Assembly: GCA_937127205.1 (NCBI GenBank)
Contig: CAKZLS010000006.1
Coordinates: 1 to 8,243 of the forward strand
Origin: an uncultured Rhodospirillales bacterium
GTDB taxonomy: Bacteria; Pseudomonadota; Alphaproteobacteria; Rhodospirillales; Defluviicoccaceae
DNA: 8,243 nt
Reading direction: 5' to 3'
Shown in pieces: positions 1-7,445 of this stretch. Within the stretch, counting starts at the first letter, position 1, and every line of letters starts with the position of its first letter. Made by a program: the position numbers and the translations under genes. A model generated the notes under the pieces. That model saw only the letters and a list, made by a program, of their open reading frames with translations. It did no database searches and was not told the origin of the DNA.

Positions 1-134
1 GGACGTTCACCTCGCATCTGTCGACCGCCGATCTGGTGCACCTCTTGATGTCGGCGCCGTTGATTGCATCGCGATACTGGTTGGGCTTGGGGGAAAAATT
101 GTACCGCGAGGATCTGCATGGAGCGGACCCTTAA
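1..134 (+). CDS. C-terminal end of an unidentified protein (5' partial)
   Basis: Reading from base 3, an open frame runs from the window edge to a TAA at 132-134 and gives 43 residues ending in LYREDLHGADP. The composition looks protein-like: a hydrophobic stretch (LVHLLMSAPLIASRYWLGLG) followed by a charged tail, with codon use rich in G or C at the third position. The start and most of the protein lie upstream of the window. I do not recognise the family, and this tail is too short to assign one. Of the two other plus-strand frames, one stops early and the other stays open but reads less like protein. No strong intrinsic terminator follows the stop. Confidence 0.45.
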   Translation, partial: TFTSHLSTADLVHLLMSAPLIASRYWLGLGEKLYREDLHGADP

Positions 135-181
135 GCTTGATAAGGATAGCGGCGGTGGCGCTCTGTGGCGCCGTTCAGTTG

Positions 182-202
182 GGAATTCGCAGGCCGAATT
201 CC
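182..202. repeat. Inverted repeat GGAATTC / GAATTCC
   Basis: A perfect 7-base inverted repeat (182-188 and 196-202) encloses a 7-base loop, about 50 bases after the stop of the upstream partial gene. It could form an mRNA-stabilising 3' hairpin. There is no T-tract after it, so intrinsic termination is unlikely. Confidence 0.4.
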
Positions 203-340
203 GGGAAATCTTCGACAAGGCACTCGATTAGGGGGCCGGGAAGGTTCTACGGTCTGATTTTTTGTTTTGCGTGGTAGGCGAAGTCGGGTTGGAGGGCCTC
301 GAGTTGGACCGTCGCGTTCCTCGCCTTGGCCTCTTGCTAT

Positions 341-379
341 TTGCCTGCGGAATAGTCGAAAAAGGCGGTCGGCAGGCAA
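341..379. repeat. Inverted repeat TTGCCTGC / GCAGGCAA
   Basis: A perfect 8-base inverted repeat (341-348 and 372-379) has a 23-base spacer. It lies in the gene-poor interval. The function is unknown. The long spacer and lack of a flanking T-run argue against an intrinsic terminator; a binding site or RNA stem remains possible. Confidence 0.35.
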
Positions 380-522
380 TACCGGTCGCCATGCACAGGG
401 TTCAGAGTAGCCGCTTTTACATCCCTCCTTGTGACACAACCCGTGACCAAGCATTCTGAACCCAGATAAAACTGACGAGGCCATGGATGAACCCCGGCAT
501 TGTCCTTTTGTCTCGCGAACCG

Positions 523-1014
523 TTACGGCACTGCGGAGGGCCAGTCAGGGTTGGGTTCTGAAGGCGACGGGGTCAGTCCGGCCGCTTGAACGCCGGCAAT
601 AGCGCAGTACTCGTCTTTGTCCGACGCATCGCCGCTGACACCCACTGCGCCTATGATGTCGCCGCTGTTGTCAAGGATCAGCACCCCTCCCGGAACCGGA
701 ATGAACCGTCCGCCGGTGGCGCTCGCCGCGGTGCTCTGGAACGCTTCGCGCCCCTTGAGGCGATCGCGGAGCGTGCGGCTGGACATGCCCATGCCGAGAG
801 CCGCGCAGGCCTTGCCGGTCGCGATGTCTACGCGGTGAATGCCGGCGCCATCCTCGCGCTTCAGGGCGATCAGGTGCCCGCCGGCATCGAACACGCACAC
901 CGTCAGCGGAAACATCCCGGCTTCCCGTCCGGCCACAAGAGCCGCATCGACGATATGTGACGCTTCGGCCAGTGAAAGATTTGCTTTGAGGTTCAAAATT
1001 CCATCGTCAGACAT
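523..1014 (-). CDS. GlcG/HbpS-family (DUF336) heme-binding-like protein
   Basis: This 163-residue protein matches the GlcG/HbpS (Haem_degrading, DUF336, PF03928) fold in length and pattern. It has PLTVCVFDAGGHLIALKR at about 36-53, the GRFIPVPGGVLI strand at about 102-113, and GAVGVSGDASDKDEYCAIAG at about 122-141, which is the family's diagnostic glycine-rich end with conserved Asp residues. No signal peptide or membrane segment is visible, so it is probably cytoplasmic. Family members include the heme-binding redox sensor HbpS of Streptomyces and GlcG of glycolate operons; which role applies here cannot be told, because no glc genes or two-component genes are nearby. I chose the ATG at 1014, not the upstream in-frame ATG at 1068, because AAGGAG lies 9 bases before it and family homology begins after it. 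The gene follows the ion-channel fragment by 54 bases on the same strand. Confidence 0.85.
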   Translation of the reverse strand: MSDDGILNLKANLSLAEASHIVDAALVAGREAGMFPLTVCVFDAGGHLIALKREDGAGIHRVDIATGKACAALGMGMSSRTLRDRLKGREAFQSTAASATGGRFIPVPGGVLILDNSGDIIGAVGVSGDASDKDEYCAIAGVQAAGLTPSPSEPNPDWPSAVP

Positions 1015-1023
1015 TCGGGGCCT

Positions 1024-1029
1024 CTCCTT
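1024..1029 (-). promoter_or_regulatory. Ribosome binding site that fixes the GlcG/HbpS-family start
   Basis: On the minus strand AAGGAG sits 9 bases before the ATG at 1014. The longer reading frame beginning at 1068 would place this sequence inside the gene, and it has no such site of its own. This supports the shorter 163-residue product. Confidence 0.65.
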
Positions 1030-1068
1030 ATCGCCGATTGTTTGTCGCTTGAACGCGCTTGTGATCAT

Positions 1069-1365
1069 TCAACCACAGGCGGTCTGTTCATGCACAATGC
1101 TTTTAGTGCGATCTCCGCGAATTCCCCGTCTGCCGCTCACCCACATTCGCGCGAGGTATTCGGCCAACAGTATCAAGCCAAGGACGCTCTCAAATCGATA
1201 CAGGACATAGGAATGGCTGTCCGGCTGATCGGCATGGCGCAGATACGATCCCACCACGTAGGTCAGGACGGCCAGGATGTTGATGATCAGATCGGCATAT
1301 CGGAATGCTTCGGCTTTGCCGCCGCCACCATAAAACAGCGTTCTGATCAGGTTTTTCGTCGCCAT
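1069..1365 (-). CDS. Orphan S1-S2 ion-channel-like membrane fragment
   Basis: This 98-residue protein has two membrane segments: about 24-42 (ADLIINILAVLTYVVGSYL) and about 56-75 (YRFESVLGLILLAEYLARMW). The spacing, and the acidic-aromatic-arginine pattern of the second segment (AEYLARMW, compare F-x-x-EYLLRLW), resemble S1 and S2 of Ion_trans (PF00520) voltage-gated channels. The S4 arginine ladder, pore loop and S5-S6 are all missing. The chain ends 23 residues after S2, and only 54 bases separate its stop from the next gene, so the remainder is not in a shifted frame close by. It is either the decayed 5' end of a channel gene or a stand-alone two-helix protein. The ribosome binding site before the ATG is weak. 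It lies 81 bases after the P-type ATPase on the same strand. The channel relationship is a pattern-based inference. Confidence 0.6.
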   Translation of the reverse strand: MATKNLIRTLFYGGGGKAEAFRYADLIINILAVLTYVVGSYLRHADQPDSHSYVLYRFESVLGLILLAEYLARMWVSGRRGIRGDRTKSIVHEQTACG

Positions 1366-1446
1366 TGAGATTCCACGCCGTGAGCAGGCGAGGGTCTAAA
1401 TCCCGACCGACGATAAAGCCGCATAGCCCCGCGGAGAGTCAACGTT

Positions 1447-4209
1447 TCAGCGTTGTGCGGGTATTTTCCCGCGGCCCGGGCGAGCGGAACCGATCACCCC
1501 TTGTCCCCGCGCCAGATACGTTCGGACAATCCACTTCTCCAGTTCGATCAACACGAGAACCCAGACGGTCACGCCGAGGATCCGCCCCCAGGCGTCGAGC
1601 CCGATCGCCTGCGTCGCGAATAGATGCTGGAGGGGCGGTGCGTAGGTGAACAGAAGTTGGAAGGCGATCACCGCCGCCACCGAGATCAAGATGGCGCGGC
1701 TGCCGAACAGGCCTTGACGGTTGAGCGCCGGCGCCAGCAGATAGCGTGAACTGAACAGGTAGAATATTTCGAATGTGACAAGCGTGTTGACGGCGACCGT
1801 TCGAGCCAGAGCGTCGTCGGCACCGTGGCCGCGCTCCCACAGAAACAACCCGAAGGTTCCCGCCACCAGGATCAGCGAAACGAACGCGATCCGCCAAATC
1901 AGGTAGCCGGTCAGCAATGGCTCGTTCGCCGGCCTTGGCGGGCGCTTCATTACGTCCTTTTCCGTGGGTTCGAAGGCCAGCGCCAGCGCCAGGGTCACGG
2001 CCGTGATCATGTTGACCCATAGGATTTGAACGGCGGTAATGGGGAGCGCCGTTCCCATGAGAATGGCGGCGATCAACGTGAACGCCTGTCCGCCGTTTGT
2101 GGGCAGAATGAACGTAATCGCCTTCTTCAGGTTTGCGTATACGGTGCGGCCTTCCTCGACGGCATGGGCGATGGACGCGAAGTTGTCGTCGAACAGTACC
2201 ATCTCAGCGGCCTCTTTCGCCGCCTCGGTTCCCTTAACGCCCATGGCGACGCCGACGTTGGCGCGTTTGAGCGCGGGGGCGTCGTTGACCCCGTCGCCGG
2301 TCATAGAGACGACCTGCCCACGGGCCTGAAGCGCCTCCACCAGCCGCAGCTTGTGTTCAGGGCTAGCGCGGGCGAACACGTCGATTTCGCCCACGGTATT
2401 TTTAAGGTGGTCTTCGTCTAAATCATCGATATCGCGCCCCGTCACGACGTGGTCCGCATTGGCGAGACCGAGTTGTTGCGCGATGGCTTGCGCCGTGATT
2501 GAGTGATCTCCGGTGATCATCTTGACGCGGATACCGGCTTGTTGGCAGCGCTTGATGGCGGCGATGGCTTCCTGGCGCGGTGGATCGATCAAGCCCACCA
2601 GTCCCAGAAGGGTAAGGTTTCCCTCGACATCCGCAAAGTCGAGGTCCCGATGCTCCTTGTCCGCGCTTCGATAGGCGACGGCGAGCAGCCGTTGACCCCG
2701 GGACGCGATGTTCTCGGCCTTGGCGTGCCAGTCGTCGGCGTTCAGCGGCTCGTCACCATCGTGTCCCCGTTGGGTGGCGCACATCTCCAGAATCCGCTCG
2801 GGCGCACCCTTGACGTAGATAAAGCCGTGACCCTGGTGATCGTGATGCAGCGTCGCCATGAAGCGATGCTCGGATTCGAACGGGATAATGTCCGTTCGGG
2901 GTGACGACTTGCGTTCAAAGTCAAGATCCAGCCCCCCTTTGGCCGCCATGGTTAGCAACGCTCCTTCCGTGGGATCGCCCTCCATGATCCACCCGTCATC
3001 GGTTTGGCGCAGTTCCGCTTCGTTGCACAGCATAACGGCCCGTGTGATCTCCGAGAGAATGGGGTGATCGTCCGGGTGAACCTCCGATCCGTCGCGTACG
3101 AACACCCCCACCGGGTCGTATCCCACACCGGTCACATCGAACATGTACCGCGCGGTCGCCAAGCTCTGTGCGGTCATTTCGTTGCGGGTCAGCGTGCCGG
3201 TCTTGTCCGAACATATGACGGTCACGGAGCCGAGCGTTTCCACCGCCGGCAGACGTCGGATGATAGCATTGCGCCGCGCCATGCGCTGAACGCCGATGGC
3301 AAACGCGATCGTCATGATGGCCGGCAGGCCCTCCGGGATGGCGGCGACGGCGAGGCCGACCGCGGCCAGGAACATCTCGGTTGCCGAGTAGTCGCGAACC
3401 ACGACGCCGAACAGCAAAGTGCAGGCGGCAATCAAGAGGATGGCGAGGGTCAGCCAGCGCGCAAACTGGGAGAGTTGGCGAAGGAGCGGCGTGGTCAGGG
3501 TCTGCACGTCGGCGAGCATGGCGCCGATCCGACCGATTTCGGTCTTATTGCCCGTCTCGACCACCATACCGGTTCCCTGACCGCAGGACACCAGGGTTCC
3601 CGAGTAGGTCATACACGTTCGATCCCCGATGGCTGTGGCGTCGTCCACATGGGGCGAGGATTTCTCCACCGGCACGGACTCGCCCGTCAGGACGGCTTCT
3701 TGAACTTGCAGGTTCTTCACATGGACCAGACGAAGATCAGCCGGAACCTTGTCGCCCGACTGCAAGTAGACGATGTCGCCCGGAACCAGTGTTTCGGCCG
3801 GAACGACGCTTCTGTGCCCGTCCCGCAGTACCGTGGCTTGCAGCGAGAGCATGTTGCGAATAGCGGCCAGAGCCTTTTCCGCCTTTCCTTCCTGGATAAA
3901 ACCGATGACGGCATTGATCATTACGACGCCGAGAATGACGCCGGTATCGATCCAGTGCTGGAGAAAGGCCGTCGTGACGGCGGCAACCAGCAGCACGTAA
4001 ATCAGCACGTTGTGAAACTGAAGAACAAACCGCTCGACCGGCCCCCGACGTTTCGGCGGTTTGAGCAGGTTCGGTCCGAAACGGTTCAGCCGCTCCTCGG
4101 CCTCGGCGGTGGTTAGGCCCTCCAGTCGTCCCGCCACATCTTTGAAAACGCTCTCAAGCTGAAGCGCGTGCCAAGTCGGCGTATTTCTTTCGGGAGCACG
4201 GATGTCCAT
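1447..4209 (-). CDS. P2-type cation-transporting ATPase (PacL/CtpF-like)
   Basis: This is a complete 920-residue P-type ATPase, which pumps cations across the inner membrane using ATP. Domains in order are: a Cation_ATPase_N region (about 10-75), M1-M2 (about 61-104), the actuator with TGES (175-178), M3-M4 with PEGLP (292-296), the phosphorylation motif DKTGT with catalytic Asp335, the nucleotide-binding KGAPERIL (467-474), TGD (566-568), the hinge TGDGVNDAP (637-645), and M5-M10 (about 697-893). Ten helices and the N-terminal domain place it with Ca2+-type P2 pumps. Two ion-ligand positions of SERCA differ: the Glu of NVGE in M5 is Gln708, and the Asp after WVNxxT in M6 is Ala737, while Glu293, Asn705, Asn733 and Thr736 remain. 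From memory, the M6 pattern resembles Mycobacterium CtpF-like pumps, so the ion is uncertain (Ca2+, Mg2+, Na+ or K+). The ATG at 4209 has AAGAGGT 4 bases upstream. It is divergent from thiC. Confidence 0.93.
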   Translation of the reverse strand: MDIRAPERNTPTWHALQLESVFKDVAGRLEGLTTAEAEERLNRFGPNLLKPPKRRGPVERFVLQFHNVLIYVLLVAAVTTAFLQHWIDTGVILGVVMINAVIGFIQEGKAEKALAAIRNMLSLQATVLRDGHRSVVPAETLVPGDIVYLQSGDKVPADLRLVHVKNLQVQEAVLTGESVPVEKSSPHVDDATAIGDRTCMTYSGTLVSCGQGTGMVVETGNKTEIGRIGAMLADVQTLTTPLLRQLSQFARWLTLAILLIAACTLLFGVVVRDYSATEMFLAAVGLAVAAIPEGLPAIMTIAFAIGVQRMARRNAIIRRLPAVETLGSVTVICSDKTGTLTRNEMTAQSLATARYMFDVTGVGYDPVGVFVRDGSEVHPDDHPILSEITRAVMLCNEAELRQTDDGWIMEGDPTEGALLTMAAKGGLDLDFERKSSPRTDIIPFESEHRFMATLHHDHQGHGFIYVKGAPERILEMCATQRGHDGDEPLNADDWHAKAENIASRGQRLLAVAYRSADKEHRDLDFADVEGNLTLLGLVGLIDPPRQEAIAAIKRCQQAGIRVKMITGDHSITAQAIAQQLGLANADHVVTGRDIDDLDEDHLKNTVGEIDVFARASPEHKLRLVEALQARGQVVSMTGDGVNDAPALKRANVGVAMGVKGTEAAKEAAEMVLFDDNFASIAHAVEEGRTVYANLKKAITFILPTNGGQAFTLIAAILMGTALPITAVQILWVNMITAVTLALALAFEPTEKDVMKRPPRPANEPLLTGYLIWRIAFVSLILVAGTFGLFLWERGHGADDALARTVAVNTLVTFEIFYLFSSRYLLAPALNRQGLFGSRAILISVAAVIAFQLLFTYAPPLQHLFATQAIGLDAWGRILGVTVWVLVLIELEKWIVRTYLARGQGVIGSARPGRGKIPAQR

Positions 4210-4233
4210 TGTTACCTCTTGTCGGCTGCCTTT

Positions 4234-4264
4234 CTTATATTCACATTTTTTTTAATGATATCAA
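4234..4264 (-). promoter_or_regulatory. Candidate promoter of the P-type ATPase gene
   Basis: On the minus strand TTGATA (4259-4264, five of six bases of the -35 consensus) is followed after 19 bases by TATAAG (4234-4239). The spacer is longer than the ideal 17. Transcription would start near 4227 and give a leader of about 18 bases carrying the AAGAGGT ribosome binding site. The region is clearly more AT-rich than its surroundings, as expected of a divergent promoter region. Confidence 0.35.
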
Positions 4265-4270
4265 TCGGCC

Positions 4271-4280
4271 AAACATGTTT
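4271..4280. promoter_or_regulatory. Palindrome AAACATGTTT in the divergent intergenic region
   Basis: This is a perfect 10-base palindrome in the AT-rich space between the ATPase and thiC. It lies just upstream of the candidate ATPase promoter. It could be half or all of an operator for a dimeric regulator. I do not recognise a specific regulator's consensus, so the role is only suggested by its position and symmetry. Confidence 0.25.
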
Positions 4281-4324
4281 TAACCCCAACGCTGCAATTC
4301 TCGACCCGGCGGATCGGATACTTC

Positions 4325-4353
4325 TTGACTTCGGATGTTGCGGCGGATCATTG
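4325..4353 (+). promoter_or_regulatory. Candidate thiC promoter
   Basis: TTGACT (4325-4330) matches five of six bases of the -35 consensus. A weak -10-like element, ATCATTG, lies at about 4347-4353, 16-17 bases later. A start near 4360 would put the first transcribed bases directly at the P1 stem of the TPP riboswitch, which is the arrangement expected for this RNA. Confidence 0.4.
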
Positions 4354-4360
4354 TTCATGC

Positions 4361-4468
4361 GTTCCGAGGGGCGCCCCGCGAGGGGGCTGAGAGTCCATCG
4401 GCGCCAAATGGCGCACCATGGTGACCCTTTGAACCTGATCCGGGTCATACCGGCGAAGGGAGAGGAAC
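4361..4468 (+). ncRNA. TPP riboswitch (thi box)
   Basis: The thi-box core is clear: GCTGAGA (4386-4392), then CCCTTTGAACCTGATC (4425-4440), then a CCGG-GTCATA-CCGG stem and GAAGGGAGAGGAAC. Pairing supports the aptamer. P1 is GTTCC (4361-4365) with GGAAC (4464-4468). P2 is AGGG (4367-4370) with CCCT (4425-4428). P3 is GCCCC (4373-4377) with GGGGC (4383-4387). An extra P3a hairpin has CCAT/ATGG outside GCGCC-AAAT-GGCGC (4395-4421). TPP binding normally lowers expression of the downstream thiamine gene, here thiC, whose start is 88 bases away. No intrinsic terminator follows, so control is probably at translation initiation or through Rho. Confidence 0.95.
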
Positions 4469-4487
4469 CAGGGCTGCCACCGGAATT

Positions 4488-4535
4488 CCCGCCGCCCAAC
4501 CCACCCCGACCCGTCCAGACCCGAATCGCTTCACC
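4488..4535 (+). promoter_or_regulatory. C-rich, G-poor thiC leader; possible Rho loading site
   Basis: By hand count, 28 of these 48 bases are C and only 7 are G, between the riboswitch and the thiC ribosome binding site. Such unstructured C-over-G stretches are typical of rut sites where Rho loads. Some TPP riboswitch genes in E. coli use Rho together with translational control. That this leader does the same is an inference from composition alone. Confidence 0.35.
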
Positions 4536-4556
4536 GCTGGAGAAGGGAGGCCCGTC

Positions 4557-6395
<1,839 letters not shown>

Positions 6396-6580
6396 AGTCG
6401 GCGGCGCCGAGGCGATAGCGATGATGCCCCATGCTGCCCCGAGCCGCTCCGCGAGTATTAGAAAAAATGCATGAATGGGAGCTTGTGTAACAAAGTCACC
6501 GACCAATGCCGGGTTCTTTCTCTATGGGTGGATCTCCCTCGGCCTCCGAGTGAAATCGAATTCAAAGGGAGAACCCCGCT

Positions 6581-7021
6581 ATGAGAAAAACCGTTTCAAT
6601 GCTGGTCCTCGGTCTGGTGACTGCCATCGCCTGGGCTTCGCTGACCGTCGCCGCAGAGGAGTCGAAACCCAACCTGTTCGTTGTCGTCACGTCTGCCGAA
6701 CCACAGACGCAAGGCATGGCCATGGTCCTGTCCATGCAATCGGTGAAGCAGGGCGCGAAGGTTCAGATTCTGCTGTGCGGTCCGGGCGGCGATATAGCCC
6801 TGAATGGAGCGCCCCAAACCACTCTGAAACCCAAGAACGTGACCCCGCAGGCCATGCTCGGTATGGTGATGGGAATGGGCGTGAAAGCCGAGGTGTGCGC
6901 CCTCTATCTGCCCAATAACGGGAAATCGGCCGATGACTTGATGGACGGCGTTGGCGTCGCCAAGCCGCCGGTCATAGCGTCGGCGCTGCTCGCTCCCAAC
7001 ACCCGGCTGTTTACATTCTGA
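6581..7021 (+). CDS. Exported DsrE-like protein
   Basis: This 146-residue protein has a clear signal peptide: a basic start (MRKTV), a hydrophobic core, and a likely cleavage after Ala25 (VAA before EES). The mature part of about 120 residues resembles the DsrE/DsrF/PF13686 sulfur-relay fold: NLFVVVTSAE strand (31-40), LLCGPGGD (64-71), PKNVTPQAML (84-93), VKAEVCALYLPN (101-112), then a PPVIASALL...LFTF ending. Two cysteines (Cys66, Cys106) sit in these conserved blocks, and Cys106 matches the position often kept in the family. Cytoplasmic DsrE proteins pass sulfur between partners. The exported versions have no settled role, so the function is unknown. AAAGGGAG lies 9 bases before the ATG. 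It follows thiC by 185 bases, and a strong terminator ends it. Confidence 0.8.
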   Translation: MRKTVSMLVLGLVTAIAWASLTVAAEESKPNLFVVVTSAEPQTQGMAMVLSMQSVKQGAKVQILLCGPGGDIALNGAPQTTLKPKNVTPQAMLGMVMGMGVKAEVCALYLPNNGKSADDLMDGVGVAKPPVIASALLAPNTRLFTF

Positions 7022-7043
7022 TCGCCCTTCAAGTGCTTTGTCT

Positions 7044-7059
7044 CGGGCAAAACTGCCCG
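7044..7059 (+). promoter_or_regulatory. Alternative hairpin competing with the terminator
   Basis: CGGGCA (7044-7049) pairs perfectly with TGCCCG (7054-7059) around a 4-base loop. The second arm overlaps the first five bases of the 5' arm of the intrinsic terminator at 7055, so the two hairpins cannot both form. This is the geometry of an antiterminator, though it may be chance in GC-rich sequence. Confidence 0.3.
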
Positions 7060-7089
7060 GCGCGGCCAAACCGTGTCGGGCTTTTTTTT
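7055..7089 (+). terminator. Intrinsic terminator after the DsrE-like gene
   Basis: An 11-base-pair stem (7055-7065 with 7071-7081, two G-U pairs) with a CCAAA loop is followed at once by eight T residues (7082-7089). It starts 34 bases after the stop of the DsrE-like gene. It is the strongest terminator in the window. Confidence 0.93.
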
Positions 7090-7094
7090 GGCTG

Positions 7095-7124
7095 TTGAAG
7101 TCTGCGGTCCAGCCTGCGCATAGT
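7095..7124 (+). promoter_or_regulatory. Candidate promoter of the 97-residue protein gene
   Basis: TTGAAG (7095-7100) and CATAGT (7119-7124) are 18 bases apart; each matches four of six consensus bases. The promoter lies just after the terminator, with about 20 bases from the likely start of transcription to the GTG start. It would let this gene be transcribed independently of the DsrE-like gene. Confidence 0.35.
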
Positions 7125-7134
7125 GCAGCGGACC
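7106..7134. repeat. Two-part dyad over the candidate -10
   Basis: GGTCC (7106-7110) mirrors GGACC (7130-7134), and inside it CTGC (7114-7117) mirrors GCAG (7125-7128). The dyad covers the candidate -10 of the downstream gene. It could be an operator, or a 5' RNA hairpin if transcription begins further upstream. Confidence 0.3.
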
Positions 7135-7151
7135 ATGGACGGGAGGACAAG

Positions 7152-7445
7152 GTGCGATATCTATTCAATCCGATGGAATACTTCACGCTTGCGCTTCAGC
7201 AACAGGCACTGTTCGTCGCGTCCGTTCAAACCATATGGCTGCGCTCGGGCCTTATCGTCACCGGAGCAATGACGCCGGTGGAGGCAACAAGAATGTGGGT
7301 GGAAAAACCGGCGACCTTTGCCAAGGGAATGGAACGTGGCGCGCGCGCGGCGACACGCGGTAAATCGCCGGCGAAGGTCATGTCGGCCGCATTTAAACCG
7401 ATTTCGGCGAAGGCATCTTCAAACGCTCGCCGGCTCAATCGTTAG
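7152..7445 (+). CDS. Small conserved protein of unknown function
   Basis: The 97-residue product starts at GTG 7152, preceded by GGGAGG with a 5-base gap. The open frame extends to an ATG at 7038, but that would run through the intrinsic terminator, so the later start is preferred; ATG at 7173 is a second choice. The N-terminal half (FNPMEYFTLALQQQALFVAS) is amphipathic to hydrophobic. The middle carries TPVEATRMWVEKPATFAKGM, and the tail is strongly basic (KPISAKASSNARRLNR). From memory the block TPxEAxRM-x-x-EKP-xxF with a basic Asn-Arg-Arg-Leu end recurs in small alphaproteobacterial proteins of unknown function. A phasin-like or DNA- or granule-associated role is possible but not shown. 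Its TAG overlaps the stop codon of the convergent UdgX gene. Confidence 0.6.
   Translation: MRYLFNPMEYFTLALQQQALFVASVQTIWLRSGLIVTGAMTPVEATRMWVEKPATFAKGMERGARAATRGKSPAKVMSAAFKPISAKASSNARRLNR

Larger units (their letters stand above)
135..522. other. Gene-poor interval with two inverted repeats
   Basis: Nearly 390 bases between the upstream gene end and the stop codon of the GlcG/HbpS-family gene hold no coding region I can support. Two short open frames exist (117 codons on minus, 65 on plus), but both lack a ribosome binding site. The minus one is full of arginine and proline, typical of a GC-rich shadow frame. Two perfect inverted repeats are listed separately. Neither is followed by a T-run on either strand, so neither is a normal intrinsic terminator. 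No tRNA or known RNA motif was recognised. It could hide a small RNA or the remains of a decayed gene. Confidence 0.5.

Noticed and set aside
131..484. A 117-codon minus-strand open frame in the gene-poor interval
   Set aside because: Its Arg and Pro-rich composition, lack of a ribosome binding site and absence of any motif make it unlikely to be real, although it does not overlap a strong gene.
1015..1068. N-terminal extension of the GlcG/HbpS-family protein to the ATG at 1068
   Set aside because: The AAGGAG site lies within it, directly before the ATG at 1014, and family homology begins after that start.
3004..4116. A 370-codon plus-strand open frame opposite the P-type ATPase
   Set aside because: It is antisense to a well-supported ATPase gene, has no ribosome binding site I can see, and its product is rich in His, Gly, Arg and Asp with no recognisable domain. 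This is a GC-driven shadow.
4256..4263. TGATATCA as an FNR-type site
   Set aside because: An FNR box needs TTGAT and ATCAA half-sites separated by four bases; here the halves are fused without a spacer.
6396..6480. Terminator after thiC
   Set aside because: There are GC-rich self-complementary stretches such as CGGCGCCG, but no stem followed by a T-run, so no intrinsic terminator could be supported.
7038..7151. Longer N-terminus for the small protein starting at ATG 7038
   Set aside because: This segment contains the intrinsic terminator with its T-run, and a good ribosome binding site precedes the GTG at 7152.
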